Source: Cladosporium sp. IMV 00045
Taxonomy: Eukaryota > Ascomycota > Dothideomycetes > Cladosporiales > Cladosporiaceae
Direction of reading: 5' to 3'
NCBI GenBank assembly: GCA_001931905.2
Contig: MSJI02000226.1
Coordinates: 1-59,714 of the forward strand
DNA length: 59,714 bases
Shown here in pieces: positions 45,317 to 54,762 of the stretch. The translations under genes and the position numbers were made by a program. Under the pieces are notes generated by a model that was given only the letters and a program-made list of their open reading frames with translations, was not told the DNA's origin and searched no databases. Within the stretch, counting starts at the first letter, position 1, and each line of letters begins with the position of its first letter.

Positions 45317-45635
45317 GTTGTCGAAGACAGCGACTTCTTCAGACGATGGGCTCGAGATTATCGATTAGGCGTGGTTGAGTTGATCGACTCTCGTCCAGAG
45401 CAAAGCTGAAGTGGCATTGGAGAACAAAAACACAAAGGAAGAAGAAACCATAGCGTTTATTCAATACACTATTAAAAGTAAAGGTTTCATGTTAGCGTCG
45501 TGGTTAAGCCGACCAGCGTTACAGCATGACGTTCTAGCTTGGTGAAGGATTCCCTAGTCGTTCTCCCACTTCCTGGCGATGCACTAATGTCTTAGAACCG
45601 AGCATATTGATTGATATTCTACCCGTCTCTACCGA
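45317..45635. other. Short intergenic region
   Basis: About 320 bp between two minus-strand genes: promoter of the membrane protein's neighbour and 3' flank of the FAD monooxygenase. No distinct feature seen. Confidence 0.6.
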
Positions 45636-47016
45636 TCAGCTCGACTTCTCACTTCCAAATACTGCATCACCAATTCCTAGGTCTTCGACTTCGATGGCTC
45701 TAGCAGGTGGTCCGGCGAACTTCGCCAGAAGATATCCGATGCCAGACCAACGAATCGCGAAGGCAATCTGGCGAAGAACCCAGATTCCCCAAGCAGACTG
45801 TGGGTGAATCAGATGAGGCATACCAGGAGGCAGCTTTTGTGCTGTATCTACCAACGGGCGCATTCTCGATTCATAATCTTGGAAGACTAAGGGGTAGTCG
45901 CAGGTTTCGCTCGATGAATGTCGCAGAAGCATACCTGCCAAATTGTATGCTCCGTTGAGCGCCAGCGTTGTGCCCATGCCTGAGAATGGACTTCCGCAAT
46001 AGCTATACGAGATCAGTAAGGGAAGTAGCAAATGGCCGTGTCCGGATTGACTTACCCAGCATCACCGAGTAGGGCAACTCGCCCTCGACTCCAGCTGTCC
46101 ATCTTAACCTGTGCCACCACATCGTAATAGAAATCCTCAGATGCGTTCATTTCTGCAATAATACGCTCGCTTTCCCAGCCGGCATCTATGAAGTATTCGC
46201 CGAGCAAGGCCTTCTGCTCGGCAACGCTGTTGTTCCCAGGCTTCGCTGTGTCTCGAAATCGCGAGTCGGTGTCGTTGACTACGATCATGAACACAGTAGT
46301 GCGATCAGGCTGGTCACTCGGTCTGACCATGATACTTCTCCTTCCTGAAGCGTGATACCATCGGCGCCACATGTCATCCGTTTCTCCCTTCGGCATCGAG
46401 AAGAAAGCACCATAAGCGCCAATTCGGTTCAATCGAGCCTCATCGTCCTCCGCTCCCCAGGCCATTTTTCTCGTCAGGCTCTGCAGCCCATCTGCGCCGA
46501 CAACAAGATCGTATTCTCGCTTTTCACCACTGTTTGCAAACGAGACGCGCACTTTTTCGCCATCTTGATCGAGCGTTGAGAGCCACTCTCTAGTCAGGAT
46601 TTCAACGCCGTTGCCTCCTCGCCTCTTGACCTCTTCGCTTAATTCAATGGTCCTTCTGGTGAGGATCTCTGTCAAACGCCCCCTCGAATCTCAACGTCGC
46701 TCGTTCCCGTCTGCACTTCACCCGTCTTGTCGGCAGCCATTTCCGCCCAGATACGATTCCTCTCGTCCACGATCCGCACACCCTCTTCTCCGGTCGTGGC
46801 ATCGCGAACCTGATCTTCAACACCGAGCTTGCGTAGGATATCGATTCCTGTACCACGAATGTCGATATTCTGACCGTATGATCGACTGGCTCCGGATCGC
46901 TCGACCATGGTGACCGTGGGAAGGTCTTTAGCAGGGAGCCGGAGTAGCATAAGCAGGATCGCTAGTGCATTTCCAGCTACGCCTCCTCCAACGATGAGGA
47001 TGTTCGATGGAGGTAT
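45636..47016 (-). pseudogene. FAD-dependent monooxygenase, apparently broken
   Basis: Class A flavin monooxygenase (tetracycline-hydroxylase-like) with GGGVAGNALA (dinucleotide fold), VVGADGLQS (DG motif) and VALLGDAG (GD motif). Two parts of the coding frame, 47016-46672 and 46675-46056, are in different frames: the shift falls at a C5 run (46679-46683 plus strand) between VEIRG and the continuing RLTEIL segment, with no plausible intron. The second part joins the last exon (46002-45636) through a normal 53-nt intron. In addition, where the family start is expected (just before PPSNILIVGGG) the codon is ATA (47016-47014) and no in-frame ATG precedes the FAD motif; ATG 46950 comes after it. 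Both point to a recent pseudogene, or to a sequencing error plus an unseen upstream exon. The rest is well preserved. Confidence 0.7.
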
Positions 47017-47125
47017 CGTGCTGATGTGTATCGTGAAAGAAAGACTCGTGAATGTGTTGGTAGCAGCTAGGTTTTGGATCAGATTTGCAGGATTTCTTGA
47101 GATGCGGCAAGTATTGGAGACGCTC

Positions 47126-47132
47126 TATATAT
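47126..47132 (-). promoter_or_regulatory. TATA-like element upstream of the FAD monooxygenase
   Basis: TATATAGAG read on the minus strand, 110 bp upstream of the expected start codon position. It suggests the promoter is still present although the coding part looks damaged. Confidence 0.35.
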
Positions 47133-47480
47133 GCCTTCGTAGCACTTCGCGGCGCACAGTCGAGTAGACATCATGGTGTCATCCAGCCTGTTTAGTCGTT
47201 AGGAGGCGCAGAGAGTTGTGACGACCACCGTCAGATACAGCAAGACCGGAGCGCCCGAGCCTTCGGATCCGAGAAGAATGCAGATCGTAGGTTCTCGGAT
47301 TCGCTTCCTTCGACGATGCCCCGGCCGGGCATGTTCATACAAACAGACCGAATTCGAGCGTGTGAAGCTACGGTTGTCGTCGCAGGCTGTCTACGATCGA
47401 AGCAAAAACCCAAGAGATGCAGTGAGGCCAACCCTGGTCGATGAACGATCGCCAGTCCTTGGACTGGCAAACTGGGAAAC

Positions 47481-47484
47481 AAAA
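47481..47484 (-). terminator. RNA polymerase III terminator of tRNA-Glu
   Basis: TTTT on the minus strand, six bases after the end of the tRNA, the usual pol III stop signal. Confidence 0.7.
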
Positions 47485-47490
47485 GAGAGA

Positions 47491-47594
47491 TTCCGACGCG
47501 GGGAATTGAACCCCGGCCTTGTCGGCACTGATCTTTCTTGTCGGAACAAGTGAAGAATGAGAGCGACAAATCCTAGCCACTAGACCACATCGGA
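47491..47594 (-). tRNA. tRNA-Glu (CTC anticodon) with a 32-nt intron
   Basis: Read on the minus strand the sequence folds as a tRNA. The acceptor stem TCCGATG pairs with CGTCGGA (one G-U), the D-arm is GTCTAGTGGCTAGGAT, typical of fungal tRNA-Glu, the anticodon stem is TGTCG/CGACA with loop CTCTCAC (anticodon CTC), and the T-arm is CGGGG-TTCAATT-CCCCG. The anticodon loop is interrupted after position 37, the canonical site, by 32 nt (about 47526-47557). Mature length 72 nt before CCA addition. A-box and B-box elements are intact. Confidence 0.93.
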
Positions 47595-47956
47595 TTGATG
47601 GAAGGACTGGCTGGTGAATTGAATAGGAAACTTGTGCGCAAGGAAGGAGCAGCCGTGACGCTCCTGCTGTGGGCTCGAAGCCTCAAAGTTTCCACAGCGA
47701 GAAACGCGAAACATTCACTTACATAGACCTGATTTGGAAGGAACGACCTTCGCGCCTTCCACATTTGGACATGTAAGTGAAATTGACAGAAATCTCTTTG
47801 ACCGTCTTCCGGTGGGATACAACGTTTCTGCAATGGGGACCTACATCTACATACACATATACAGTCAAACAATTGCTTTTATGCTGCCCAGAAAACGATC
47901 TGTGAACGTTTCTCAACACACAAGTTGAGATTCCCATGGGTTATGATTCAGCCCAA
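47595..47956. other. Short intergenic region
   Basis: About 360 bp between the tRNA and the CorA-like gene, including the upstream flank of the tRNA and the 3' flank of the transporter. No feature seen. Confidence 0.6.
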
Positions 47957-49237
47957 TCAACGCGTTAGCTGTTCGGGTGCTGTAGCCAAACTCCTCTGCT
48001 TGACAATCCTATACCACCAAAGCCAGAATGCTATCATGGCGAGAGTGAGAACAATAGTGATGACCCAGAAGACCCAGAAAGACAAAGCGACATCAATGAC
48101 ACCACCTCTGACTTCGAAGAACGGCGTATCAAATAGAGATGCGATACCGGTCATGGGCAGAAAGACCAGTGTCAATAGCGCGATAGCCTTCATGGCGTTG
48201 CTGTCCTGCTTGAGAAGTCGACTATCTCGTTGTGTGACCAGGTTGAATGATAGGCTGATAACGTTTGCAATACGCTTGTCAAGGCTGGACAGCCTTAGTT
48301 GTGTGGAGCGAAAAGCCGCCATCTGGTACTTGAACTTCGATAGAGTCGCTTGTGAGAGCAAACTTGTAGTAGAATGGCGAAGCTGGAGATGCGAGATCAG
48401 GCTCTCCATTTCCAAGACAGCCGCAGTGGCAGCTTCATTTAGGTAGATAGCGTGTTTGGCAATCTCGTGCAGCTTGGCGAAGTCCGTAGACCGATGCTCT
48501 TCGATGCCTGAATGTTCATAGCGAGCGCGATCCAGAGTTAATCTCTCTAGCGGACGAAACCAAGTTGCAAGAGTCCAAGCAGCTTTGTCGAGCATCAGAA
48601 AGCATTGTTCGTAGACCAGAGCGAAGAGGATATAAGGCTCTTCGACAGCGTCCAACCACGCTTCGGAGTCTAATAGACGTTCGAAGCGTCGTTCGATCGA
48701 CGTCGTTGCCCCGAAGCATATCATGGTCACGCATTTGGAATCGTCTTCCCTGCGTTGCACATGAATATATGATATGCACTTGAGCCAAAAGAAGTTATCG
48801 TAGAACACATGGCGATCCTCGGATGCGTTACCAGGGTGTGAAAGAACATCTTTGCACAGGAAGCGGGTCCAAGCCACGTCAATGTCCAGTCTTTTGAGAC
48901 CTTTTCGCTCTCCGAACGAATATGCAGGACTAGTAAAGTATTCTGACACGAAGGCTGAAGGCACGTCATAGTGTTGGAAGATGATTTGGACGGCTCTGTG
49001 TTCTGGAGATCCAAATGGCGCCTGAGAAGGTGCAAATACAATTCTAAGTTGGCAATCGGCTTCTGAATCTCTTGCAAGTAGCTCTGCAGCTGAAGATATG
49101 ACTGAATCGGCACATTTGTATTCTCGGCCTGCGGACCATTCGAGGACTCGAAGCTGGATGGATTCTGGGATTGATTTGCTTGCAGGCGCACCGAAGTATC
49201 TGTCTTGTTGGAAGGTATCCTCGAAGAGAGCGGACAT
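47957..49237 (-). CDS. CorA-like divalent-cation transporter
   Basis: Intronless, 426 residues. The C-terminus has two membrane helices in the CorA position: the first (about 353-373, MKAIALLTLVFLPMTGIASLF) contains the LTLVFLP signature of fungal CorA-like proteins and is followed by a short loop, then a second helix (about 385-411) and a basic end. The large N-terminal part is a soluble alpha/beta and coiled domain, as in CorA. The bacterial GMN selectivity motif is not present after helix 1 (the loop is DTPFFEVRGG), as is usual in this fungal group, so the transported ion is uncertain. Confidence 0.8.
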   Translation of the reverse strand: MSALFEDTFQQDRYFGAPASKSIPESIQLRVLEWSAGREYKCADSVISSAAELLARDSEADCQLRIVFAPSQAPFGSPEHRAVQIIFQHYDVPSAFVSEYFTSPAYSFGERKGLKRLDIDVAWTRFLCKDVLSHPGNASEDRHVFYDNFFWLKCISYIHVQRREDDSKCVTMICFGATTSIERRFERLLDSEAWLDAVEEPYILFALVYEQCFLMLDKAAWTLATWFRPLERLTLDRARYEHSGIEEHRSTDFAKLHEIAKHAIYLNEAATAAVLEMESLISHLQLRHSTTSLLSQATLSKFKYQMAAFRSTQLRLSSLDKRIANVISLSFNLVTQRDSRLLKQDSNAMKAIALLTLVFLPMTGIASLFDTPFFEVRGGVIDVALSFWVFWVITIVLTLAMIAFWLWWYRIVKQRSLATAPEQLTR

Positions 49238-49969
49238 GGTTTTGACGGCGCTTCGTCACATTGATTTGAGTGAATTGGAGTTACATGTTGTTCAACAAAT
49301 CCTGCCGCATCTTCAGGCTCGTTAGTAGTGCGGCTGAGGTGCATATCGAGTAGCCTATCTGGGAATCCCCACATGGTGCAGGATCACCAGTTGCGCTATG
49401 GCGATTTGGTGTCGATTCTTTACTGGTGTGTAACCGTAAATTCACAAAGTCCATATTATGTGATTGGATGTAGTCCTTCTTGCTGTCAATGCCTCATGAT
49501 TGATGCACTCTTCAAGAAACGACTCTAGATGGTGAAAATTTTGACGGAGTTGCATGACCAAGTAATTTTTGCGCGTGCTTAACTTTGGCATACACGCCAC
49601 GCTGCAGCTTGAGCTATCGGCTTTGAGGTTCAGCAGTCACTAGTCGTACCTATATGCAATCTCGCGAGCTAATTCGGAAGCAATCAACGTCCTATTGGGA
49701 AAGATAAGGCGTGAATGTCCACTGTATTGACCGTGAACAGTTTGCCGTCCCGCCTCATGAACGATTGTAGCTGGCCAGAGGAATTTGAACAAGGGAGTAT
49801 TCATCGGAGCTGTCAAGCACTTGACGTGTGAAGCCTTCATCCTCGATCCGCAGAGGCTCATGCCAATGGCAAATGCTCATGCGAATGCACTGAAAGCAAG
49901 CGTTCCAGTTCCAAGCGCATGCGTGCATTGTGATCGTCGTATTCATGTTTCATAGCCTTCGTGAATTGT
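49238..49969. other. Intergenic region, no gene supported
   Basis: About 730 bp upstream of the CorA-like gene and downstream of the ankyrin gene. Short frames only, no domain seen. Confidence 0.6.
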
Positions 49970-50521
49970 TCACTCGCCAGCCTCATTGCCGGCTGCCTCA
50001 ATTCCCAATATCCTCAAGCATCCCTCTCTTTTGAACATCTCCGCCGCCTGCACGGCATTGGGCTGACCGGCTCTGATATCTGCATTGCCGTCTTTCATGA
50101 GCACCTCGACCACATCTTCGTATCCCTTAAACACAGCGCCAGCGATCGGACTCTGCCCACGATCATTAATCGCGTTTACGTCCGCACCCTTTTCGACAAG
50201 CACGCGCACAGTCTCTGCATGGCCATGGTAGGCAGCTAGCATGATGAGCGTGTCACCTTTGTGGTTCGTGAGGTTTGCGGGGATGCCGGCGGATAAATAC
50301 TGGGATAGTGAAGCGGTGTCACCGGCTCGGGCAAAGTCGAAGAGTTTGGCGGCGAGGTCGAGGGCCTCAGGAGGGAGTTCCGAGACAGATGTTGGCTTGT
50401 TCTGCGGCGCTGCTGCCATTGACTCTGGTGTTTGTTGTGGAAGGCCCATCGTGTCAAAGTGATGATGCAGGTCGCTTTGGATGCCCACGCTCTCCTGAGA
50501 GGGAATTGTTGTTTTTGACAA
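49970..50521 (-). CDS. Small ankyrin-repeat protein
   Basis: Intronless, 183 residues. About three ankyrin repeats occupy residues 65-175: DTLIMLAAYHGHAETVRVLV, then GADVNAINDRGQSPIAGAVFKGYEDVVEVLMKDG split over two repeats, and a degenerate last unit. The N-terminal 60 residues are polar and probably disordered. No other domain, so it is likely a protein-binding adaptor; partner unknown. The start may be ATG 50449 (MGLPQQ) rather than 50521. It is divergent from the transhydrogenase gene, with 253 bp between start codons. Confidence 0.85.
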   Translation of the reverse strand: MSKTTIPSQESVGIQSDLHHHFDTMGLPQQTPESMAAAPQNKPTSVSELPPEALDLAAKLFDFARAGDTASLSQYLSAGIPANLTNHKGDTLIMLAAYHGHAETVRVLVEKGADVNAINDRGQSPIAGAVFKGYEDVVEVLMKDGNADIRAGQPNAVQAAEMFKREGCLRILGIEAAGNEAGE

Positions 50522-50774
50522 GTCAGATTTCCATGACCCGCACGTCCGCCATAATTCACTTCATGACATCAGACATCGTAGGAAAGAGTGACCGACCGAC
50601 GGTCCGGCGGTGACGAGACTGTGGGGAAAGCTCCCAGCACACTCCACTCTCAGATGCCGTACAGCCTCGGCAGACGAGATAACCGACATGACAACATGAT
50701 CCGTTTCCCTTCACATTTATCCCTGCGTGAGCTCTGTACTATAATCCCTCTGTATACAAGGACATTAGTCAATC

Positions 50775-52308
50775 ATGGCTATCACCAGAATCGCGCCCTC
50801 TAGGGCTACCAGAGCCCTCAATCTCCTCCGTACCATCAACTCCACCCACAGTGCTTGTCCTTGCCATTCCAATCCTGGCCACCATCACAACCACCACATT
50901 CAGAACCCTTATGCTGGCCGCGTACGATCTCTGGCGACCCCAGTCGACCTGAGCCAACAGAAAGAATATGCATTCGAAATGGCCGCATCTTCCATCCGTT
51001 TTGGACCTGGTTGCACGAAAGAGGTTGGAATGGATTTCAGACATTTGGGAGCGAAGAAAGTTCTTGTCGTGACCGACTCGACGGTGTTGAAGTTGGATGC
51101 TATGAAACAGGTCGTCGAGGGTCTGGAGAGGGAAGGCATTCCTTACGAGGTCTTCAGCAAGACAAGGGTTGAGCCCAAGGATTATTCGTAAGTTCATTCA
51201 GGATTTATTATTTGTCACATTTGCTAATGCAGATTAAAGAATCCGAGAGGCCATCGATTGGGCGAGACCACTCAATGGAGACGCTTTCCTGGCTGTTGGT
51301 GGCGGCAGTGTCATTGACACCGCGAAGCTGATGAACCTCTACACCACATTTCCCGATGCCGACTTCCTTGACTTTGTCAACGCACCCATAGGCAAAGGCA
51401 AGCCTGTCACATCGAAACTAAAGCCTCTCATCGCCGTGCCCACAACTGCAGGCACTGGCTCCGAAACTACCGGTACCGCCATCTTCGATCTCGTCGAAAA
51501 GAAAGCGAAGACCGGTATCGCTCACCGCAACATGAAGCCAACCCTCGGAATCTGTGACCCGATCAACACCCGAACAATGCCTTCTGCTGTTCACGCCTCG
51601 TCTGGTCTCGACGTTCTATGCCACAGTCTGGAAAGCTGGACCGCCATTCCCTACAACGAGCGTACTCCTCGCCCACAAGACCCCATTGAGCGCCCAGCAT
51701 ACCAGGGCGCCAACCCCATCAGCGACATCTTCTCTCTACAAGCCCTCCGCGACACGATCAAGTATCTCCCGCGCGCAGTCAAGGACCCCGATGACACTGA
51801 AGCACAGTCGAAGATGCTGTTGGCCGCCACCTTGGCTGGTGTCGGCTTCGGCAACGCAGGTGTACATCTTTGCCACGGCATGAGCTACCCCATCAGCTCC
51901 CAGAACCCCGGCTACAAGCACGCGGGCTACCAAGTTGAGCAAGACATCATCCCTCACGGTGTGTCCGTCGCGGTAACCGCGCCCGCTGTGTTCAAGTACA
52001 CTGCGGCCTCGAATCCGGAACGCCACCTGGCGGCAGCGGAGGCTTTCGGCGTCGACATCTCGAATGTGAAGAAGGAGAGCGCAGGCGAGGTTCTCAGCGA
52101 AGCTCTGGCGAAGTTCCTTGTCAACCTTGGTGATCAGCCCAGAGGCTTGAAGGCGTTGGGTTTCAAGCCTTCGCACGTTGATATGTTGGTTGAGGGCACG
52201 ATTCCGCAGGCTAGAGTGTTGAAGCTGGCGCCTAATCTTGACACTTCTGGTGGGCAAGAGGAGAGGGAGCAGCTTTCTGGCTTGTTTGCGGACGCAATGG
52301 AGTACTAG
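50775..52308 (+). CDS. Hydroxyacid-oxoacid transhydrogenase (ADHFE1-type iron alcohol dehydrogenase)
   Basis: Two exons (50775-51187, 51240-52308) joined in phase; 493 residues. Mitochondrial group III iron-dependent dehydrogenase; the animal enzyme couples 4-hydroxybutyrate oxidation to 2-oxoglutarate reduction, giving D-2-hydroxyglutarate. Seen: an Arg/Ser-rich presequence (to about residue 55, with a His-rich patch HHHNHH), VGGGSVIDTAKLM (dinucleotide-binding), PTTAGTGSETTGTAIF, and the iron ligands in LDVLCHSLESW, VHLCHGMSYP and GYKHAGY. The terminal region is complete. The ankyrin gene is divergent at close range. Confidence 0.92.
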
Positions 52309-54762
52309 TGATGCTTTCAAGCTTTCGGCGAGACTGAATGTACTGTAGCATTTTGTCATAGGACATTATGACGATAGTTGATTGAATGAAATGATGAAAC
52401 TTGACACTCCATTTGATGTCGTATTGTCAGAGCGGTTTCTCATAAGTCCTCAAATATGGGATGGCATTCAGCATGAACGTTATAGGCTCTGAGATAAGGT
52501 ATAGAGATTAGATCGATCAGTCGTCAGGCGCAAGATGCAAATCTAAAGTCTTCTTGCATTATTGCATGGCAATTCGCCATGCGGCGTGGCAGCCAGCCAT
52601 GGAATTAGAGAGGTGAGCGACGAGCCCCGTGGGCAATTCTTGTGCGATAGTGTCGCATCGCCACTACGTGTGTCGGCAGAAAAGAGCCGCGGAGATACCT
52701 ATGTCTCTATGAGTCTTTTCAATGTCGCGTCGTCCATGTTATGACCCGGCTTTGTCAACGGGTCCTCACCACGCAACTGAATCCTACTACGCCCGAGACA
52801 ACAAGACGGCTGAGCAACGACAGCAGTGAACCTCACACGGTCGCGGCTGACGCCGGTTCATCAGCCAACGCAAGTTGAAGCCGTTGCGAGCAGGCCGGCC
52901 GGTTCCTTAGTAAAAGAGCGTTTGGATATGTGTTTGGTACAAGCCCGTTGGCAACGTCGCGCGGGTGACGTACAGTTGGCAGATATCCTCGTGGCACTCT
53001 CTTGGTGAGACGGCCGTGTCTTTTCAATGGCAATTGCCATGAGGTGAGGCTGGACTGTTATTCTCGCATGCTATAACAAGAACTTGGTGATGCAGAATGT
53101 GGCGATGTTAGGTGCGAAGAGAGACTTGCGCAGGGGCTTGAGTGCTAGCGACTAGATTGGCATAGCCTCTTCGCCACAGATCTGCCCACGATTACTCGCA
53201 TAGATGTACAAGGATCATTGAAGAAGCAGTGATAAAGAGTCCGTGTCATTATCTTCATCACAATAATGTCACGAACGTAAATGTTAGCTAAGGACGTAAC
53301 ATACTATAGGGACAACTTGCGGCTATCACCTGTTGAGCAAAATGCGATGATTACACGATTGTTGTCGCTCGATGATCAGGCGTATTATGGCACTCATGAA
53401 TATGCTATTTGAGAACCACCAAGACCACGGACTCTCGGATATCCACTATTATCTTTCTGGGCTGAGTGTCTCAGGGATGAGTTCTTGGTTGCCATCGGTC
53501 AAGAGAAAGCTTGGCTATAGGTCAACTGGCATTGGCTCCAGGTCACATATTGATGGCATGCATGGCAATATCACTCTCTTCTGGAAGATGGAACTCAAGA
53601 GACAAAAGTCTGGTATGCAAAATAACAGGACCGCAAAATATATGCCTTCCTACAACTCGCATTCGACTTCCAGGACTAGTGTTGTGGAAGCAATTGGATC
53701 AGCTCATGGAACACCAATGATATTGAACGAAACGAGAAGAGTGCTAGTCAACTGGTTGTCATCATATTTGGCGGTTGCTCGCAGCCCGTTGGTAGCGTCT
53801 TTTGTTGTGAAACATCAGATTGAGTGCACTCAAATGATGGCGTTGTAAGGCTACTCAGCACTCGACTGGCGTCTTTCGAGACTTCTCCTGGCAATCCAGC
53901 ATTTCAGTATTCGACAACGCTATTGCATGGGCACAAGATGATCGGGCATCTCTCCGTCGTTTGTTCAGTGGATGGTGAAGTCAATAGGCCGAGTAGAGGA
54001 GGCTGCATTTGGAGGCGACATTTTTAGCGTGCGATCAAAACGCCCGTGCGCCTTCACCCAGTCTTGACAACAACGTCAACAGGACCGGTCTCGTCAAGCG
54101 ACAACAACGTCCACACCCATCATGACCGCATGCGCAAACATCAATCGATATACGCGAGCTGAGCAGAGAATCAGTTCCTTTAATGTAGGATGAATCTACT
54201 GGTCAGAGAACCCTGGCCTTGTCGCTGCTCAGGGCGTGCCTGTGAACCTCTCCAAGTAAACCCCCTATGTTGGACGCTATAAGCCATCAAGAACCGCGAC
54301 ACTGCAGGATCGACGCCACGAGCTATCTCTTGGCCTCGGTTCATGGGATTCCCAAGAAAGCATGGCTGGTCTTGGGACTCTTCCCACCGTGAACAAATGG
54401 GCGTGGAGCCCAGAGCCGTGAGCCATGGCCAAGGGGATATCGCTCTGTGCTAGAGAGAGGTGGACGCCACGATGCCTCCCGGACCAGTACCGCCCGTTAG
54501 GTTGTCAGGTCGATCATATTGCTATAAGTTCTCCTTCTGCCACAGAAACCGTCAAACCGTTTGTTCAGCAGTCTTCCTGACAACCGTTACCCCTCACACT
54601 CATGGTGAGACACACTCTCCCATCGTACTAGACTTACCCTTCATTCGCTCCTCTGAACTTGGATTCTTTCTCTCCCCAGTCGCTCGCTTCTGCGTGTAGC
54701 TTCGCCCTACCTTTACCTCCTACCCTCTTCTTCTTCTTCACGCAGCCCAGTCAATCTTAAGC
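52309..54762. other. Intergenic region, no gene supported
   Basis: 2.45 kb between the transhydrogenase and the laccase. The frame at 53372-53848 (plus, 158 codons) has no domain and uneven composition. The last 60 bp before 54763 are CT-rich, typical of a leader. No repeat or RNA gene recognised. Confidence 0.5.

Noticed and set aside
46655..46760. An intron explaining the frame change in the FAD monooxygenase
   Set aside because: All GT-AG pairs here either keep the wrong frame or delete residues that fit the family, and none has a branch-like site. A true base change or read error fits better.
53372..53848. 158-codon plus-strand frame upstream of the laccase
   Set aside because: No domain, mixed codon use, many Met and Ser, no promoter-like leader; treated as accidental.
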